NCBI GenBank assembly: GCA_021464525.1
Contig: JADRCO010000164.1
Coordinates: 1 to 46,675 of the forward strand
DNA from: Rhizophagus sp. LPA8_4_AMF
Lineage: Eukaryota; Glomeromycota; Glomeromycetes; Glomerales; Glomeraceae
DNA: 46,675 bases
Direction of reading: 5' to 3'
In this document: positions 34,861-45,724 of the stretch, in pieces
How positions within the stretch are numbered: position 1 is the stretch's first letter
Layout of the letters: each line of letters opens with the position of its first letter
Notes under the pieces: generated by a model
What the model was told of the DNA's origin: nothing
Database searches by the model: none
What the model saw: only the letters and a program-made list of their open reading frames with translations
Position numbers and translations under genes: made by a program

Positions 34861-35890
34861 TCATATTCCCATGATCAGCAAATGCGATTTTACCATTTTT
34901 GAAAAAGTGCCGACCCAAATACTTTTGCCAGGTTAGTTGTATTTTTTACTACAAAGGATTTATTTATTTTTTTGTTTTATTCTAATCGGTTATACAATGA
35001 TTAAGAACTATAATAATTCGATTTCGGCTAGAATACTAGATTCACACAAATTTTTTAGTTTTAATTTTTCACTTGCATTTAAGGAAATCTGTTTTTAAAA
35101 TTGTTAGATTGAGTTTTATAATAATTTCAAAATGAAATTATAATTCAATTATAAAAATGAATTTTCGGACTTACAGCTCTTACTGTAAATACATGATCAT
35201 TTATTATTATACTTTATGTAACGTGTTACAAATGTAAAAGGAAGAAAATTTTCATAGGTTTTATGCAGTAAATTGTCCTTCGCTCCGGAAAAATAAAAAA
35301 TTTTTTTTTTTTAAATGTAACAAAGATTATGTATAGTTGACATTACTAATTTTGGATCAATTTAAATATGTCACAAAACAAATTGATGATTAGCTGTAAA
35401 AACGATCAACTTTTACTTTGAGTTCGTACGGCATTTTGTGATACAACACTTTTGAGATTAGATGATATATTATTTAGTATATTCAGTTCACATTCAGTAA
35501 CTTAGAGGTAGAGATGTTGTACTTAAAAACATTAAAAAGTTTTCTCTTCAAAAATTTTGATCGGAAGAAGAAGATTTTTTATTTTTGACTTACAACTTAA
35601 GACCAATTAATTTTGTTATAATAAATATATTTTTTATGTTAAAATGCCATTAAAAAAAATTTAATTAAAATTAAAGTTGTCCATAATAAATCTCACCATC
35701 AAAGGGTTATATATAGGATATTACTAGAAAGATATATTAAAGCGAAAAAAAAAAGAACTAATACTAAATTACTAAAATTATTAAGTGAAATGAATTAAAA
35801 TAAATAAATAAAAAATAAAATTTTCGGCATTTTTGAATTTATATTTAAAAAATTTCTACGTATTTTAAAAATAAATAATAATTAATTGGT
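34861..35890. other. Intergenic AT-rich DNA
   Basis: I see no gene or repeat here. The right part holds the 3' flank of the small secreted-protein gene, whose stop is at 35891. Confidence 0.45.
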
Positions 35891-36492
35891 TTAAAAGAAA
35901 TAACCGACAATGCCAGCAATTATGGCACCATTGATTAAACCAGTTTCGATTTTATGGGCGCTACTTGGTGTTTCCGCTGGTTTAGGAGTAGTAGTTGCAG
36001 ATGGGGCATAAGATGGATTTGTTGGTACTCCACCGCTAGCAGTTAATGAAGCCCATTGTGGTATCAATGAGCCGGTGCCAGATGGTGCATAACCTGATGC
36101 TTTTGGTGCAGGTGAGCCAGATGCAGCAGGTGAACCAGATGCAGCAGGAGAATCAGGAGAATAGGTTGTAGCCGCACTGTAGGTATCAACAGCATCAGTT
36201 GGAGTGGCATCAGGAACTGGGATTTTTCCTAATAATGTTGTTGTTGGAGCAGGAGTTGAAGTTGATTCTGATTTTGGTGCATCACCATATCCTGGATCTT
36301 GACGAGCTACAAGTGGTTCTGGTGGAAGACACAAAAAAAAGTTAAGGATTCATTTTTGATTTATATATTTTAAAAAGGAAAAATTATGATGATATATTAA
36401 AAATATTTACCTCTAATTTCAAGTCCATGAGCAAGAGAAACGATGAGGAGAGCTACAATAGCACCAATGGTAAATTTTATAAACTTGTTCAT
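35891..36492 (-). CDS. Small secreted Pro/Ser/Thr/Ala-rich protein, possibly GPI-anchored
   Basis: Two exons in transcript order (36492-36411, 36318-35891) total 510 nt, or 169 residues. Exon 1 encodes a signal peptide (KFTIGAIVALLIVSLAHG). The splice is G|GTAAAT...CCACCAG|AA in phase 1, giving LEIRGEPLVARQDPGYG or a close variant. The mature part is low-complexity: P, S, T and A dominate, with SPAASG repeated twice and then SPAPKASG. The last ~15 residues (GLINGAIIAGIVGYFF) are hydrophobic and follow small residues, as in GPI-attachment signals. Such proteins are usually O-mannosylated and lie in the cell wall. It has no enzyme domain. Codon use is richer in G/C than its neighbours, which often marks well-expressed genes. 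Confidence 0.75.
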
Positions 36493-36773
36493 TTTTGTTT
36501 TTAAATTAAAAAAGATTTATATATATGAATGTATATATGTAATTGTTATAAGAATATTATCTGAATTTATTTTATTTATTTTTTAATTTTTTTTTCTCGA
36601 CTCAAAATACCGGGTATATTTATATTAAAATTTTTTTTTTCAACATAAAAGATCTCCATTCTTTTCTCCACGAAAATAAAGAGATAATAATCAATAAGAG
36701 AAAAAAATGTGAAACAATATAAAAAAAAGTGGTTATCAATGATAAACATATATATTAATTAATGTTTTAACAG

Positions 36774-37209
36774 AGTAAGAAACGCGTTAAGAACACGCGA
36801 GCAGCGGAACGGGCAACTCGGGCACTCGGACAACCGATCACCATGAGTAGATCCAATTTAGGATTAAGTAAGGTAAGATATGTCATTTAATCTATGAATA
36901 AGAGAGTATGAGAACATAAGAAGTTTTTTTATTAAATTTTCATAAGATTTAATATAAAAGAATAAATAAAAATCCATAATTTTATTATTATTTAATATAA
37001 AAAGAATAATCTTTCATATGGTATAAACCAATTACATTAAAATCTTTTTTAATTTCCTCACGATTAAAAAAAAAAATATTCCATACCATATTCAATTTTT
37101 CATATTAATTATTTTTCGTACAACGAACGTTTTTTTAGGATTATCAAAAATGATCGACCCGAAGGGAAATCGTTTCATTCTTTTTGTAGGAAAAATTATA
37201 AAAAATTAA
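36774..37209 (+). CDS. Possible small basic protein, two exons
   Basis: A GC-rich island in AT-rich DNA is bounded by GTTTTAACAG on the left. Its stop-free frame reads SKKRVKNTRAAERATRALGQ and then PITMSRSNLGL. Splicing at A|GTAAGG (36868) to TTTTTTTAG|GA (37138) keeps the frame and gives RLSKMIDPKGNRFILFVGKI before TAA at 37207. From the only ATG (36843) the product is about 31 residues. With an unseen upstream exon it could be longer. KNTRAAER recalls the bZIP basic region, but the spacing to the expected S/C-R is off by one, so I do not call it a bZIP. Intron length 271 nt is above the local norm. Confidence 0.3.
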
Positions 37210-38234
37210 GTGATTAAAAGATTTAAAAAGGAATGTAAATCTGTAATTTTAGTAACAAAATTCTTTATAATGAAAAAATTAATTAATTTTCATATGGTTT
37301 TTTAATTTTAAAAAATTAGTATGAAAAAAATTATTATAATGGAACAAAAATGTAAAAAAAAACTGCACATGAAATATATATTTAATTTTTATTCTCGTGA
37401 ATATCCTTTTCAAGGTCATTTTTAGTGTATATACATTAACTGTTATGGAAAAAAATAACTTAATACAAAATAATCTATTTTAAAAAAAAATAATGTCATT
37501 TTTGGAACAATATCAAATATTAGGTTTTATATAAAGAAACAAGGTTTAAAAATAAAAATTTTCTTTGACGCAGTTAAGATTTATTATTACAACATTTTGG
37601 GAGGCATATGAACTTTCTAAATTAGGATTTATTGATTTATATAAGTTACAAATTTACAAATGGAACTATTAATTAACCCAACCGAACATCAGTTTCAGCC
37701 AATTTAACAAACTATCCTTTTTTAGGAATCGATATCTAAATTTAGTTTAAGATTCATGCATTTCATTGATTAAACGAATCCTAATTCTAATATTCTGCAA
37801 TATTCTTGATAAAGACAAAATGTAATCGCACAATAGGATTATAAAAGTAATGATGAACATTATTACAGGGCTCGTCTTTCCCGGAGACTGTTAAATTTAC
37901 CGGATAAATCCCTTGATTACGTATACTTTTTCCAAAGGCGTGAAAACAAAGTTCAAAGTTTCTCATTTTACAATCAAAAAAAAAAAAAATAATAACATAA
38001 ATAAAATGTTATCATTCTTGCTATACCAAAAAAAGAAGGTTGGTAAGATTTTATCTAATACTTTAGAAAATACAAGAAAAAACATAAGGTTGATAAGATA
38101 ACAAACATATTTTTTTTTTTTCTTTTATAAGAAATCGAAAAATTTTTCCTTTTATCTAGTAATATTTTTTTTTTTTTCTTTCTAAAAATAAAATATTTGA
38201 AATTCGAAAATCGAAATTCCAATTTGTTGTAAAA
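37210..38234. other. Intergenic; upstream region of the first fucosyltransferase-like gene
   Basis: AT-rich DNA, with poly-T runs (38110-38120, 38166-38178) close to the start codon at 38235. No other feature is seen. Confidence 0.45.
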
Positions 38235-39316
38235 ATGCCACTTGATAAAAAAAATCATTATAATCATTATAATAATAATAAAAATTATTTTGAAGCGTTA
38301 ACATTTTCTTGTAAAAGATTATTTAGAATAACTTATCCTCTCTTAATATTATTCACAATTCTCACATTCTTTTTTTATTATAGAGATTGTTTTTCTAATC
38401 CATTAGAATTAACCTGTTCAGTTGAAAATTATGATATTATTGAAGATTTTCCGATTCAAAATGAAAAATTTTTAACATACCTTCCACATAGTCAATTTCA
38501 TAATCAATTTATTGAATTAAAAAATGCCATAGTAATTGCTTATCTAACAAATCGCACTTTAATAATTCCACCAATATTACAAACTGAACATCATGTTTTA
38601 AGTGTTTCTCATTCCCCATTATATCCGCTTTATAATCAATTAATGAATAACACTAATATAAAGAAAAATAGATTATTATGTGATATTAAATATTCAGATT
38701 ATTGTTCACCCGATTATGAAAATTATGATAATTTTGAATTGATAAATTGGGAAGAAATAATTGATTTTAGTTGGGTTAAGAATGAGATTAATATTATACA
38801 TAGAGGTTATGATTTTTCTATCGAAGGTTTATTTGATATTTGTAACATTCCAATTAAAGAAAACAATACTTTACAAGGTTTATTAGAAGATAATAACGAT
38901 GTATACGTTATTAGTAATGATAATAAGTATTATTATAGATTTTTTGATACTGAAGATCCTCATAATAATTATATTTTAAGTAAATATGAGACTCCTTATT
39001 TAATTAGTGATTTAAAAAAGAGAGAAGAGAAATTAATTCATGTGGATACGTTATTTGGAAGTACTAGAATTGATTATAGAGATAAAAACGTTATTAAATG
39101 GAGAATTGATATGCTTAGAAGTCTTAAAATTTCTCATCCCACTTTATTAGATGTATCTAATAATATAATTAATGAATTAGGTGGTTTCGGGAATTTTTTG
39201 GGTGCTCATGTTAGAACCGCTGATGGAAGATTTAAACATAATTTGGAAAATATCATTGATCATGTTATCGAAAAATTGGAAAAACATCAAAAGGTTTCAA
39301 ATCAAACGATAAAATC

Positions 39317-39356
<40 letters not shown>

Positions 39357-39734
39357 TCGAATATTGTAAATAGTAAAAATATAACTCTTAATGATTGTAA
39401 ATTATTGAACAAAAGAATTATATTTATCGCGACAGATTCCTTCAATCCTCATGTTCAATTATCAAAAATCTTTTCAACATTTCCTTGTGTTTTCACAATC
39501 AAAGATTTTGATGATTTTGTTGATCCTATAAGGGAAATATCTTATACTTTTGATAAAAATACAAAAATGTCAAAATTTTTATATCCTTTACTTGATCTAT
39601 TAATAATAGCTAATAGTATGGATGTTGTCGTAACTTATTCAAGTACTTTTTCTGGTTTCGCTAAATATTATCATGAAGTTTTAGTTTTTGAAAGAGAATC
39701 TCATAAAAAGATGAATAACATCATAGAAACTTAA
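38235..39734 (+). CDS. Fucosyltransferase-like type II membrane protein (paralog 1)
   Basis: A single exon of 499 residues. The cytosolic N-terminus is His/Asn-rich, then one signal anchor (ITYPLLILFTILTFFFYY, about residues 33-50). The lumenal part starts with KFLTYLPHSQFHNQFIELKN, followed by AYLTNRTLIIPP, INWEEI, the HVRTADGRF stretch, a run of 13 Asn, IIFIATDSFNP and a C-terminal SSTFSGFAKYYHE. This order of motifs (HNQ near the start, H-x-R-T-x-D, then ATDS) fits GDP-fucose O-fucosyltransferase-like folds of the secretory pathway. I infer transfer of a sugar to lumenal proteins; donor and acceptor are unknown. The usual Gly of RTGD is Ala here. A paralog follows 1.7 kb downstream on the same strand. 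Confidence 0.7.
39319..39355 (+). repeat. (AAT)n microsatellite coding for poly-Asn
   Basis: Perfect AAT triplets encode 13 consecutive Asn inside a linker of the fucosyltransferase-like protein. The paralog has a charged linker and no such run. Confidence 0.85.
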
Positions 39735-41428
39735 TATTTCTTTCGATGAGGTTCGGAGGATCGGGGGGGGGGGAAAGAAAAGTGGAGTAATTTATGTATA
39801 ATATTGTAAATTGTATTTTTGTTTTATAATTTATTTTAAATAATAAATTTTTTAAGCATGAATTTGGTATACGATTTTTTTGTCGATAATCCGCAGTTAA
39901 ATAGCATAATTAACAATGATTAACAAATGCTCATGAAAATTATAAATACCTACTAATATTAAATTATGGAAAGGATTTTGTTCCCTATTTTAGTTTTGAT
40001 TTTATGGGCCCTTTACAATATTTTTTTTTCAGTCCCCCTATTCTATTGAAAAAAGGCGGTCAATATTAGGTTTTATTTAGACATTTTTAGACACGTGCTA
40101 ATTATATCCTTATATTTGTATTAAATTATATGCAAAACGCAATTGCCTTATAATTTGAATAGTTGGATAATTTTAAACTTAATATGGTATCAAATGGACG
40201 TGCTCTTTGAAAGTTCTTTGGAAAACACCGTGAAAATAACAATGAATAGGGCTTTACCAGGCTTTACCACCGAGTATCACGAAATGATCCAAATGGACAT
40301 CGCATCGGCGAATATCACGATGTCTTGGGAGGGAGGGGGGGAGGGGAGTATTGCCTACATTGGTATGTACAGTATATGGAGTTTTCCTTAGATATCCATA
40401 GCTTGTATGACGTATACACCGATGAATACTTTTTCTAAAAATACCGATAGCACTAATGTAAATTGGGTTTAAATTAATTTACTCCTTATGACCACATGGA
40501 ATTTCCCCAAGTATTTAATTAGTTATTTATAGTACCACTTAATAGTTAATATGCTCCGGGTACTGGAACCATTATATTCTCGAGTTTTTTTTTTGAAATA
40601 ATTATATATATAATTATTTTCTGTTATCCGCAGTAATATTTCTAAAGGTGTTTGCAATAACAGCTCAATAAAGTTCCAAATAGATCAATTGTTTATGTAC
40701 AACCTGACCATGTGGATCCCATAGCAAATCATAACCTGGGTAAATGAATTTTTTTGTTTAATTCAAGATTTATTTAGTAAATAACTTAAGTAATACTTGT
40801 ATTCCATTCGCTGACAGCCGAATGCACGATTCGCAGATATGATAATTTCATAAAAAAAAAAAAAATCTTTCTTAAATATCTTTAGCTGTATCACAACGGT
40901 TTACATACGATAAATCTAGTACAATTTTGTATTAAATCTTTGTTCAATTTTTGCATTAATCGTTTCAATTTTTTTATTAAAAATTATCTTATCATACTAA
41001 TTAATCTTATAAATTAAATTATTGTATTACAAATATTACAAAATTTTTCAAAATTTTCAGAAACGAATAAAATTTTCATTTATTTCCAGAAAAAACTTAA
41101 TTTTGTTTACGTGATTAAAGACATACTGTACCTAAAAAAAATATGGTTTAATATTTTAATATGAAACAGAATAAAAAAGTGATAGTTCCCTTAGAAATAT
41201 AAGTTCGAAGTTCTCTGTATACTGCGATATCAGAAAATTTATCATAAAATGATAAAACCGACCCGTAAGATCATCATCACACCCTATTTAAATATTTAAA
41301 GATGTTTACTTCGTAATAAAATTATCTATGATATAATAACAATGTCGTGGAACGTTTAAACAAAATTAGCGAACTACTGAAACGTAATTATTTAATGCAT
41401 AATTATTTGTTATTTGAACGTATATATA
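39735..41428. other. Intergenic between the two paralogs
   Basis: An 11-G run (39763-39773) and an AATAAA (39842-39847) lie in the 3' flank of the first gene. 40327-40346 carries four G-runs. 40599-40620 has a short AT palindrome. The region around 40143-40391 is open for 82 codons but shows no domain. Confidence 0.45.
40327..40346 (+). other. Potential G-quadruplex sequence
   Basis: Four runs of 3, 3, 7 and 4 G are separated by single A residues. Such a motif is rare in DNA this AT-rich. Confidence 0.6.
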
Positions 41429-42916
41429 ATGCTCTTGGATCCTTTTATTCGTTATTTACTCTTTCTTTTACCTTTATCAAGAATGATTTTTTGTATAAGA
41501 ACCAATATGTATCGTCGAATTTATACCGGTAAAACGAGATTTCTTTTCAAAAAATTATTCATCCTCTTAATCTTTATAACGTCTCTTATTACATTCTTTT
41601 CGTCATTTAAAAAATTAACACTAGAATTAGAAGCAATAAATGTTACAAATTTCAATTATTTTGAATCATTCACTAATAATAATATTCCATATCATTATAA
41701 TCATGATGAAAATGAAAAATTTTTAACATACCTTCCACATAGTCAATTTCATAATCAATTAATCCAATTAAAAAATGCTATCGTTCTTGCTTATTTAACC
41801 AATCGAACATTAATTATGCCATCAATAGTACATTTTACTCGTAATTTTTCTATTCCACATGCACCTTTAAATAGACTTTATGATCGATTAAATTATTATG
41901 AAAATATTAAAAAAATCAGATCATTATGTAGTATAAAAAATTCACAAGAAGGTTATTGTTCAATTGATTATATTAAACATGATTCTTTCATAATGATAAA
42001 TTGGGAAGAAATATTTGATCTTAACTGGATTAAGAATCAAATTAAAATTATAAATAGAAATGATTTTTCTATTGAAGGTTTATATAAAATTTGTAATATT
42101 CCTGTTAAAGAAACGATTAATGATAATTTTAAGGAATTATTAGTAAATAATGAAAACGTATTTTTTTTAAGTCAAGGTAAACAAGCTAAAAATAGATATT
42201 ATTATAGATTTTTTGATACTATTGATAAGGATAATAATTACGAATTAATTAATTATGAATCTCCTTATTTAATCAATGATTTGAAAAAGAGAAAAGAAAA
42301 ATTAATTCATACTGATAGTTTATTTGGAAGTTTAAGGATTGATTTCAAGAATGAAAATATTATTAAATGGAAATCAGAAATGGATAGAAATTTTTTAATT
42401 TCTCATCCAATTTTATTAAAAGTAGTTAATAATATTATTAATGAATTAGGTGGATTTGGAAGTTTTTTAGGTGTTCATGCTAGAACTGGTGATAGTATAT
42501 TTAAAGAGAATATTAAAAATACAATTGATCTTATAATTAAGGATATAAAAAATACTCCACAAATCAAGAAGAAAATGATCGATGATATACCAGAATCTAA
42601 AATTCATTTTCTTAATTATTGTAAATCACAAAACAAACGAATTATATTTATCGCAACGGATTCTTTTAATCCATTTATGGAATTATCAAAAATCTTTATA
42701 ACATTTGATTGTGTATTTACATTAAAAGATTTTAAAGATTTCATTGATCCTTTAAGAGATATAACCTATACATTTGATAGAAATATAAAAATGTTAGATT
42801 TCTTTTATCCATTAATTGATTTATTGATAATTGCAAATGGTATGGATGTTGTTGGAACTCCTAATAGCACTTTCTCCGAATTTGCAAAATTTTATCATGA
42901 AACATTAATTTATTGA
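41429..42916 (+). CDS. Fucosyltransferase-like type II membrane protein (paralog 2)
   Basis: A single exon of 495 residues from the ATG at 41429. A later ATG at 41507 would give a more typical type II protein with a short basic N-terminus (MYRRIYTGKTRFLFKK) before the anchor LFILLIFITSLITFF. The lumenal domain matches paralog 1 block by block: KFLTYLPHSQFHNQLIQLKN, AYLTNRTLIMPS, INWEEIFDLNW, FFDT, ELGGFGSFLGVHARTGDSIF, IIFIATDSFNP and a final STFSEFAKFYHETLIY. Here the Gly of RTGD is kept, but the Val of HVRT is Ala and GRF is replaced by SIF. It lacks the poly-Asn run. Tandem order and shared sequence imply a local duplication. The enzymatic role is inferred from the fold only. Confidence 0.68.
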   Translation: MLLDPFIRYLLFLLPLSRMIFCIRTNMYRRIYTGKTRFLFKKLFILLIFITSLITFFSSFKKLTLELEAINVTNFNYFESFTNNNIPYHYNHDENEKFLTYLPHSQFHNQLIQLKNAIVLAYLTNRTLIMPSIVHFTRNFSIPHAPLNRLYDRLNYYENIKKIRSLCSIKNSQEGYCSIDYIKHDSFIMINWEEIFDLNWIKNQIKIINRNDFSIEGLYKICNIPVKETINDNFKELLVNNENVFFLSQGKQAKNRYYYRFFDTIDKDNNYELINYESPYLINDLKKRKEKLIHTDSLFGSLRIDFKNENIIKWKSEMDRNFLISHPILLKVVNNIINELGGFGSFLGVHARTGDSIFKENIKNTIDLIIKDIKNTPQIKKKMIDDIPESKIHFLNYCKSQNKRIIFIATDSFNPFMELSKIFITFDCVFTLKDFKDFIDPLRDITYTFDRNIKMLDFFYPLIDLLIIANGMDVVGTPNSTFSEFAKFYHETLIY

Positions 42917-43865
42917 AAGTATACGATTAATTTGATTCTTTAAATGATTTGTAATGTGAAAAATTCTTTATTGAATAATAAGATTATTCTTTTCTAGATT
43001 TTTCTAATTTGTATACATTATATATTGTTTCTAATTAGAAAATATTATTCAATCATTCAAGATTTGATATGATTCGCCATTGTAATAATAAGATAATAAA
43101 CTGTACATGCATTAGTAAAAACTAATCGATGAATATCATTGATAATTTGATAAGTAATCCATCTCCGATACACACTTGACATACAGTATATACTATTTAG
43201 AAAGATCCATCATCAATACAGTTTACAAGAAATTATATATGACATCATTTTACATACTGTATATACTATTTAGAAAGTTCCATCATCTACAAGAAATTAT
43301 AATTCCTAAAATAGAAGACAACATCCTTTAGGTGAAAAAAAAAAATACAAAAAGAAAATAAAAAGAGTTTATCTAAACTACAAGTATAGATAAGTATATA
43401 ATAGGATGAGCCATGCACGAAGTATATTTAAAGGGTCTGAATCTATAAAACCACTATTGTCCCTGTGGTCATACCATTTTTCTGAATTGCAAAAAAATTA
43501 CTGGACGCCCAATTGACTGGACGATATACAGTATATACTATACTTACTGTACACGACATTTCGTTGTGATAAATTGTCACATGTTTTCACTATATACTTT
43601 TAAAGTAATTGTTTTTGGAGTTGAAATCATTCAGTGAAAGAAATACGTAGATTAATGAGCAGCTAAATCTAGTTTTCTATGCTACAATATCGGACAAAAA
43701 TGGTAGTAAAGAAGTGGTCGTAACTCATAATAAACATTTTTTAGGATAAATCATGGAAAAATCATTACAGAAATGTAGATATAACGGAAATATTCGGACA
43801 AATTTTATTTACCAAATAAATGTTATAATTTACTGTATATAAAAAATCAATACTTTATATATAAT
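42917..43865. other. Intergenic; includes a ~85-bp direct repeat
   Basis: ACATAC(A/T)GTATATACTATTTAGAAAG followed by TCCATCATC and ACAAGAAATTATA occurs twice (about 43178-43240 and 43250-43302). TATACAGTATATACTAT occurs again near 43524. No gene is seen. Confidence 0.5.
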
Positions 43866-43945
43866 AGTTATTGGGCAGGGGGGATGAAATATCATCGAAC
43901 TGCGAAGCAGTTCGGATGATATTTTAACCACCATGCCCAATAACT
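43866..43945. repeat. 80-bp foldback (hairpin) element
   Basis: The arms AGTTATTGGGCA...GAACTGC and GCAGTTCGGATGATA...GCCCAATAACT are inverted with about 34 of 39 positions paired and a 3-nt GAA loop. The G-rich part (GGGGGG) is the main mismatch zone. It may be a foldback transposon or a processed hairpin. Confidence 0.75.
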
Positions 43946-44288
43946 GTGTTATTATGCAGGCGTCCAAGATCATCATGTTCCAAATAAAAAGCATAGTAAA
44001 CAATAGGTATTTTACCTATAAAATCTAAATGACGTAATGCGCTTTATCTAAAAATATCAGTGTTAAAAACGACATGGCTGCATAATAAATATGTGTTATT
44101 TACAAAGTCTAATATATATAAAATTTACTAAGTATTTACAGATTATAATTAGGTATTAAGTAAATTAGTGCAATTTTAATACAATATTAATTAATAATAA
44201 TAATTTTAAATATAATAAATGAAATTTGAAATCCTTATAATAAGAATAATAAGTTATTTTTCAAATTTAAATTGATATATATTTGCCA

Positions 44289-44483
44289 AAAATATCTGAT
44301 ATTTTAAAGTTTAATTTCCTGAATTCCAATATGTCAGTTCCATTCTTTATATTTTAAGATAAAAAATTTTAAATAGATATTACCGATAAGACATCGTACC
44401 CATTATGCAAGTTAGGTCATGATGATGATAAAAGTTTAGAAAGTAGATATAAAGCCAGATCTTACTTTATTAAATGTGAATAG
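44289..44483 (+). pseudogene. Relic of CPxC...H zinc-motif protein family (copy 2)
   Basis: In one frame: DILKFNFLNSNMSVPFFIF, stop, DKKF, stop, then IDITDKTSYPLCKLGHDDDK and SLESRYKARSYFIKCE before TAG. The first Cys of the CPLC motif is Tyr here. The layout equals that of copy 1 (minus strand, 1860-2526) and of the next copy downstream. Confidence 0.5.
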
Positions 44484-44603
44484 CATAATCTCATATTTTA
44501 CAATACTTACGCTTTATTATATAATATTTTTTTATAGGAATAATTTATAACAGCTATTACCTAATTAATTTAAACTGACTTGCAATCATATAAAATTTAG
44601 ACA

Positions 44604-45053
44604 TGTCCAAGATTAATAAATCCTGAATATCTGGATTGGCATGCCAAATTAAGTGGATTATCAAGCATTTGACAGACAAGATTCATTCCAATTTATACAA
44701 AAAGAAACTGGGCATGAGCCAGGCAATTATCAGAAGCTGTGACAAGTAAATCAGAAAAATTTCAAGTCTATGATTTCAAGCCTATCACTTTCAAAGCCAA
44801 ACCTGATCCAGAATTAATTATCAAATTCATGTTAGAGCATTTCACATACTTGAAATTCCAAAATAGCTTTAGAGGGATCAATAATTATAATTTTGTATTT
44901 ACTCAGCCGTAAAGCTCATCATGTCCTATTTGTGATAGAATACATGGGAATTATGGATTACATGATGAATAGTATAAAAATAGAATAAAATAATACCTTG
45001 CCTGCAACAGTTTAAGCAATAAACTCAAGTTTGCAATTATAGCATGGACTTAA
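44604..45053 (+). pseudogene. Relic of CPxC...H zinc-motif protein family (copy 3)
   Basis: One frame runs through with several stops: RLINPEYLDWHAKLSGLSS, then after two stops QLSEAVTSKSEKFQVYDFKP, KPDPELIIKFMLEHFTYLKF, a TAA, SSSCPICDRIHGNYGLHDE, TAG, and LACNSLSNKLKFAIIAW. The stop at the HDE-x position falls where copy 1 also has a stop in place of a probable Trp. The fragment is close to but not the same as copies 1 and 2, so several family members have decayed in the window. Confidence 0.55.
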
Positions 45054-45353
45054 TTTTATTTTTTGTGTTTAATTTTGCATTTGTATCAATTAAAGTGATA
45101 TGTGAAATTCTGGGATCAGGATGTAAACAATCTTAAAGTTTAGCACTTTTTTTATATGTATATAGTATTGAAAAGCATGATTTGCACATTAATTTTTAAT
45201 ATTTCATATACTGTATAATTATCATATGATCATGATAAATGATGGGCATAACTCTTGTATTAAAAAAAATTTCCTTCTTGAACTGTACTTTTATATTGTA
45301 ATGCTACCAAGAAAGGTACCATTTTCACCACTTCTACCAAAAAAGGTACCACT

Positions 45354-45557
45354 TTATTGTCTAATCCATAGGATCTAGAAGGTTTTGTATTTAGGATTAA
45401 ATATGATAAGAATATGACTGTTGATGATTTAAGAAAAGCCATATAGGAGGAAAAAGTTGAGGTTTTCGAACATGTAAAAGCAAAGGACTTCACTTTATAT
45501 AAAATAATATTGATCTTAATACGTAAAATGCCTAATGAACTGCTCTCACAGATCTAA
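45354..45557 (+). pseudogene. Crinkler (CRN)-type effector N-terminal relic
   Basis: One frame carries DLEGFVFRIKYDKNMTVDDL, then RKAI, a TAG, EEKVEVFEHVKAKDFTLYKI and MPNELLSQI before a TAA. The order of a beta-strand pair, a VDDLRKAI helix and an F-x-HV-x-AKD-x-x-LYK stretch fits the ubiquitin-like N-terminal domain of Crinkler proteins, which are abundant in Rhizophagus. Two nonsense codons and the absence of any C-terminal effector domain make it inactive. Confidence 0.5.
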
Positions 45558-45577
45558 ATACCAACATAGTGAGTAAT

Positions 45578-45605
45578 AGGTAACACTATTATAAGAGTGT
45601 TACCT
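45578..45605. repeat. Small perfect hairpin
   Basis: AGGTAACACT and AGTGTTACCT form a 10-bp stem with an 8-nt loop. Nearby CTACTTATA(G/A)GTATACTG words repeat twice (45628-45665). No gene context explains it. Confidence 0.5.
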
Positions 45606-45724
45606 ACTTGCGTTATAATATTATCTACTTATAGGTATACTGCTACCTACTTATAAGTATACTGATATCTATTTAGATGTTTTCAATGCTCTATACCTTT
45701 TTATAGTTAAATTGGTATTCATTT

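Noticed and set aside
36774..36867. bZIP transcription-factor domain
   Set aside because: KNTRAAER is similar, but the following A-T-R does not fit the N-x2-AA-x2-S/C-R spacing and no leucine zipper follows.
40143..40391. 82-codon plus-strand frame between the paralogs
   Set aside because: No domain; it contains a duplicated GGCTTTACCA word and the G-run motif, so chance or repeat origin is more likely.
41414..41428. Extension of the second fucosyltransferase-like gene to 41414
   Set aside because: The codon there is TTG; a nuclear fungal gene would normally start at an ATG, first found at 41429.
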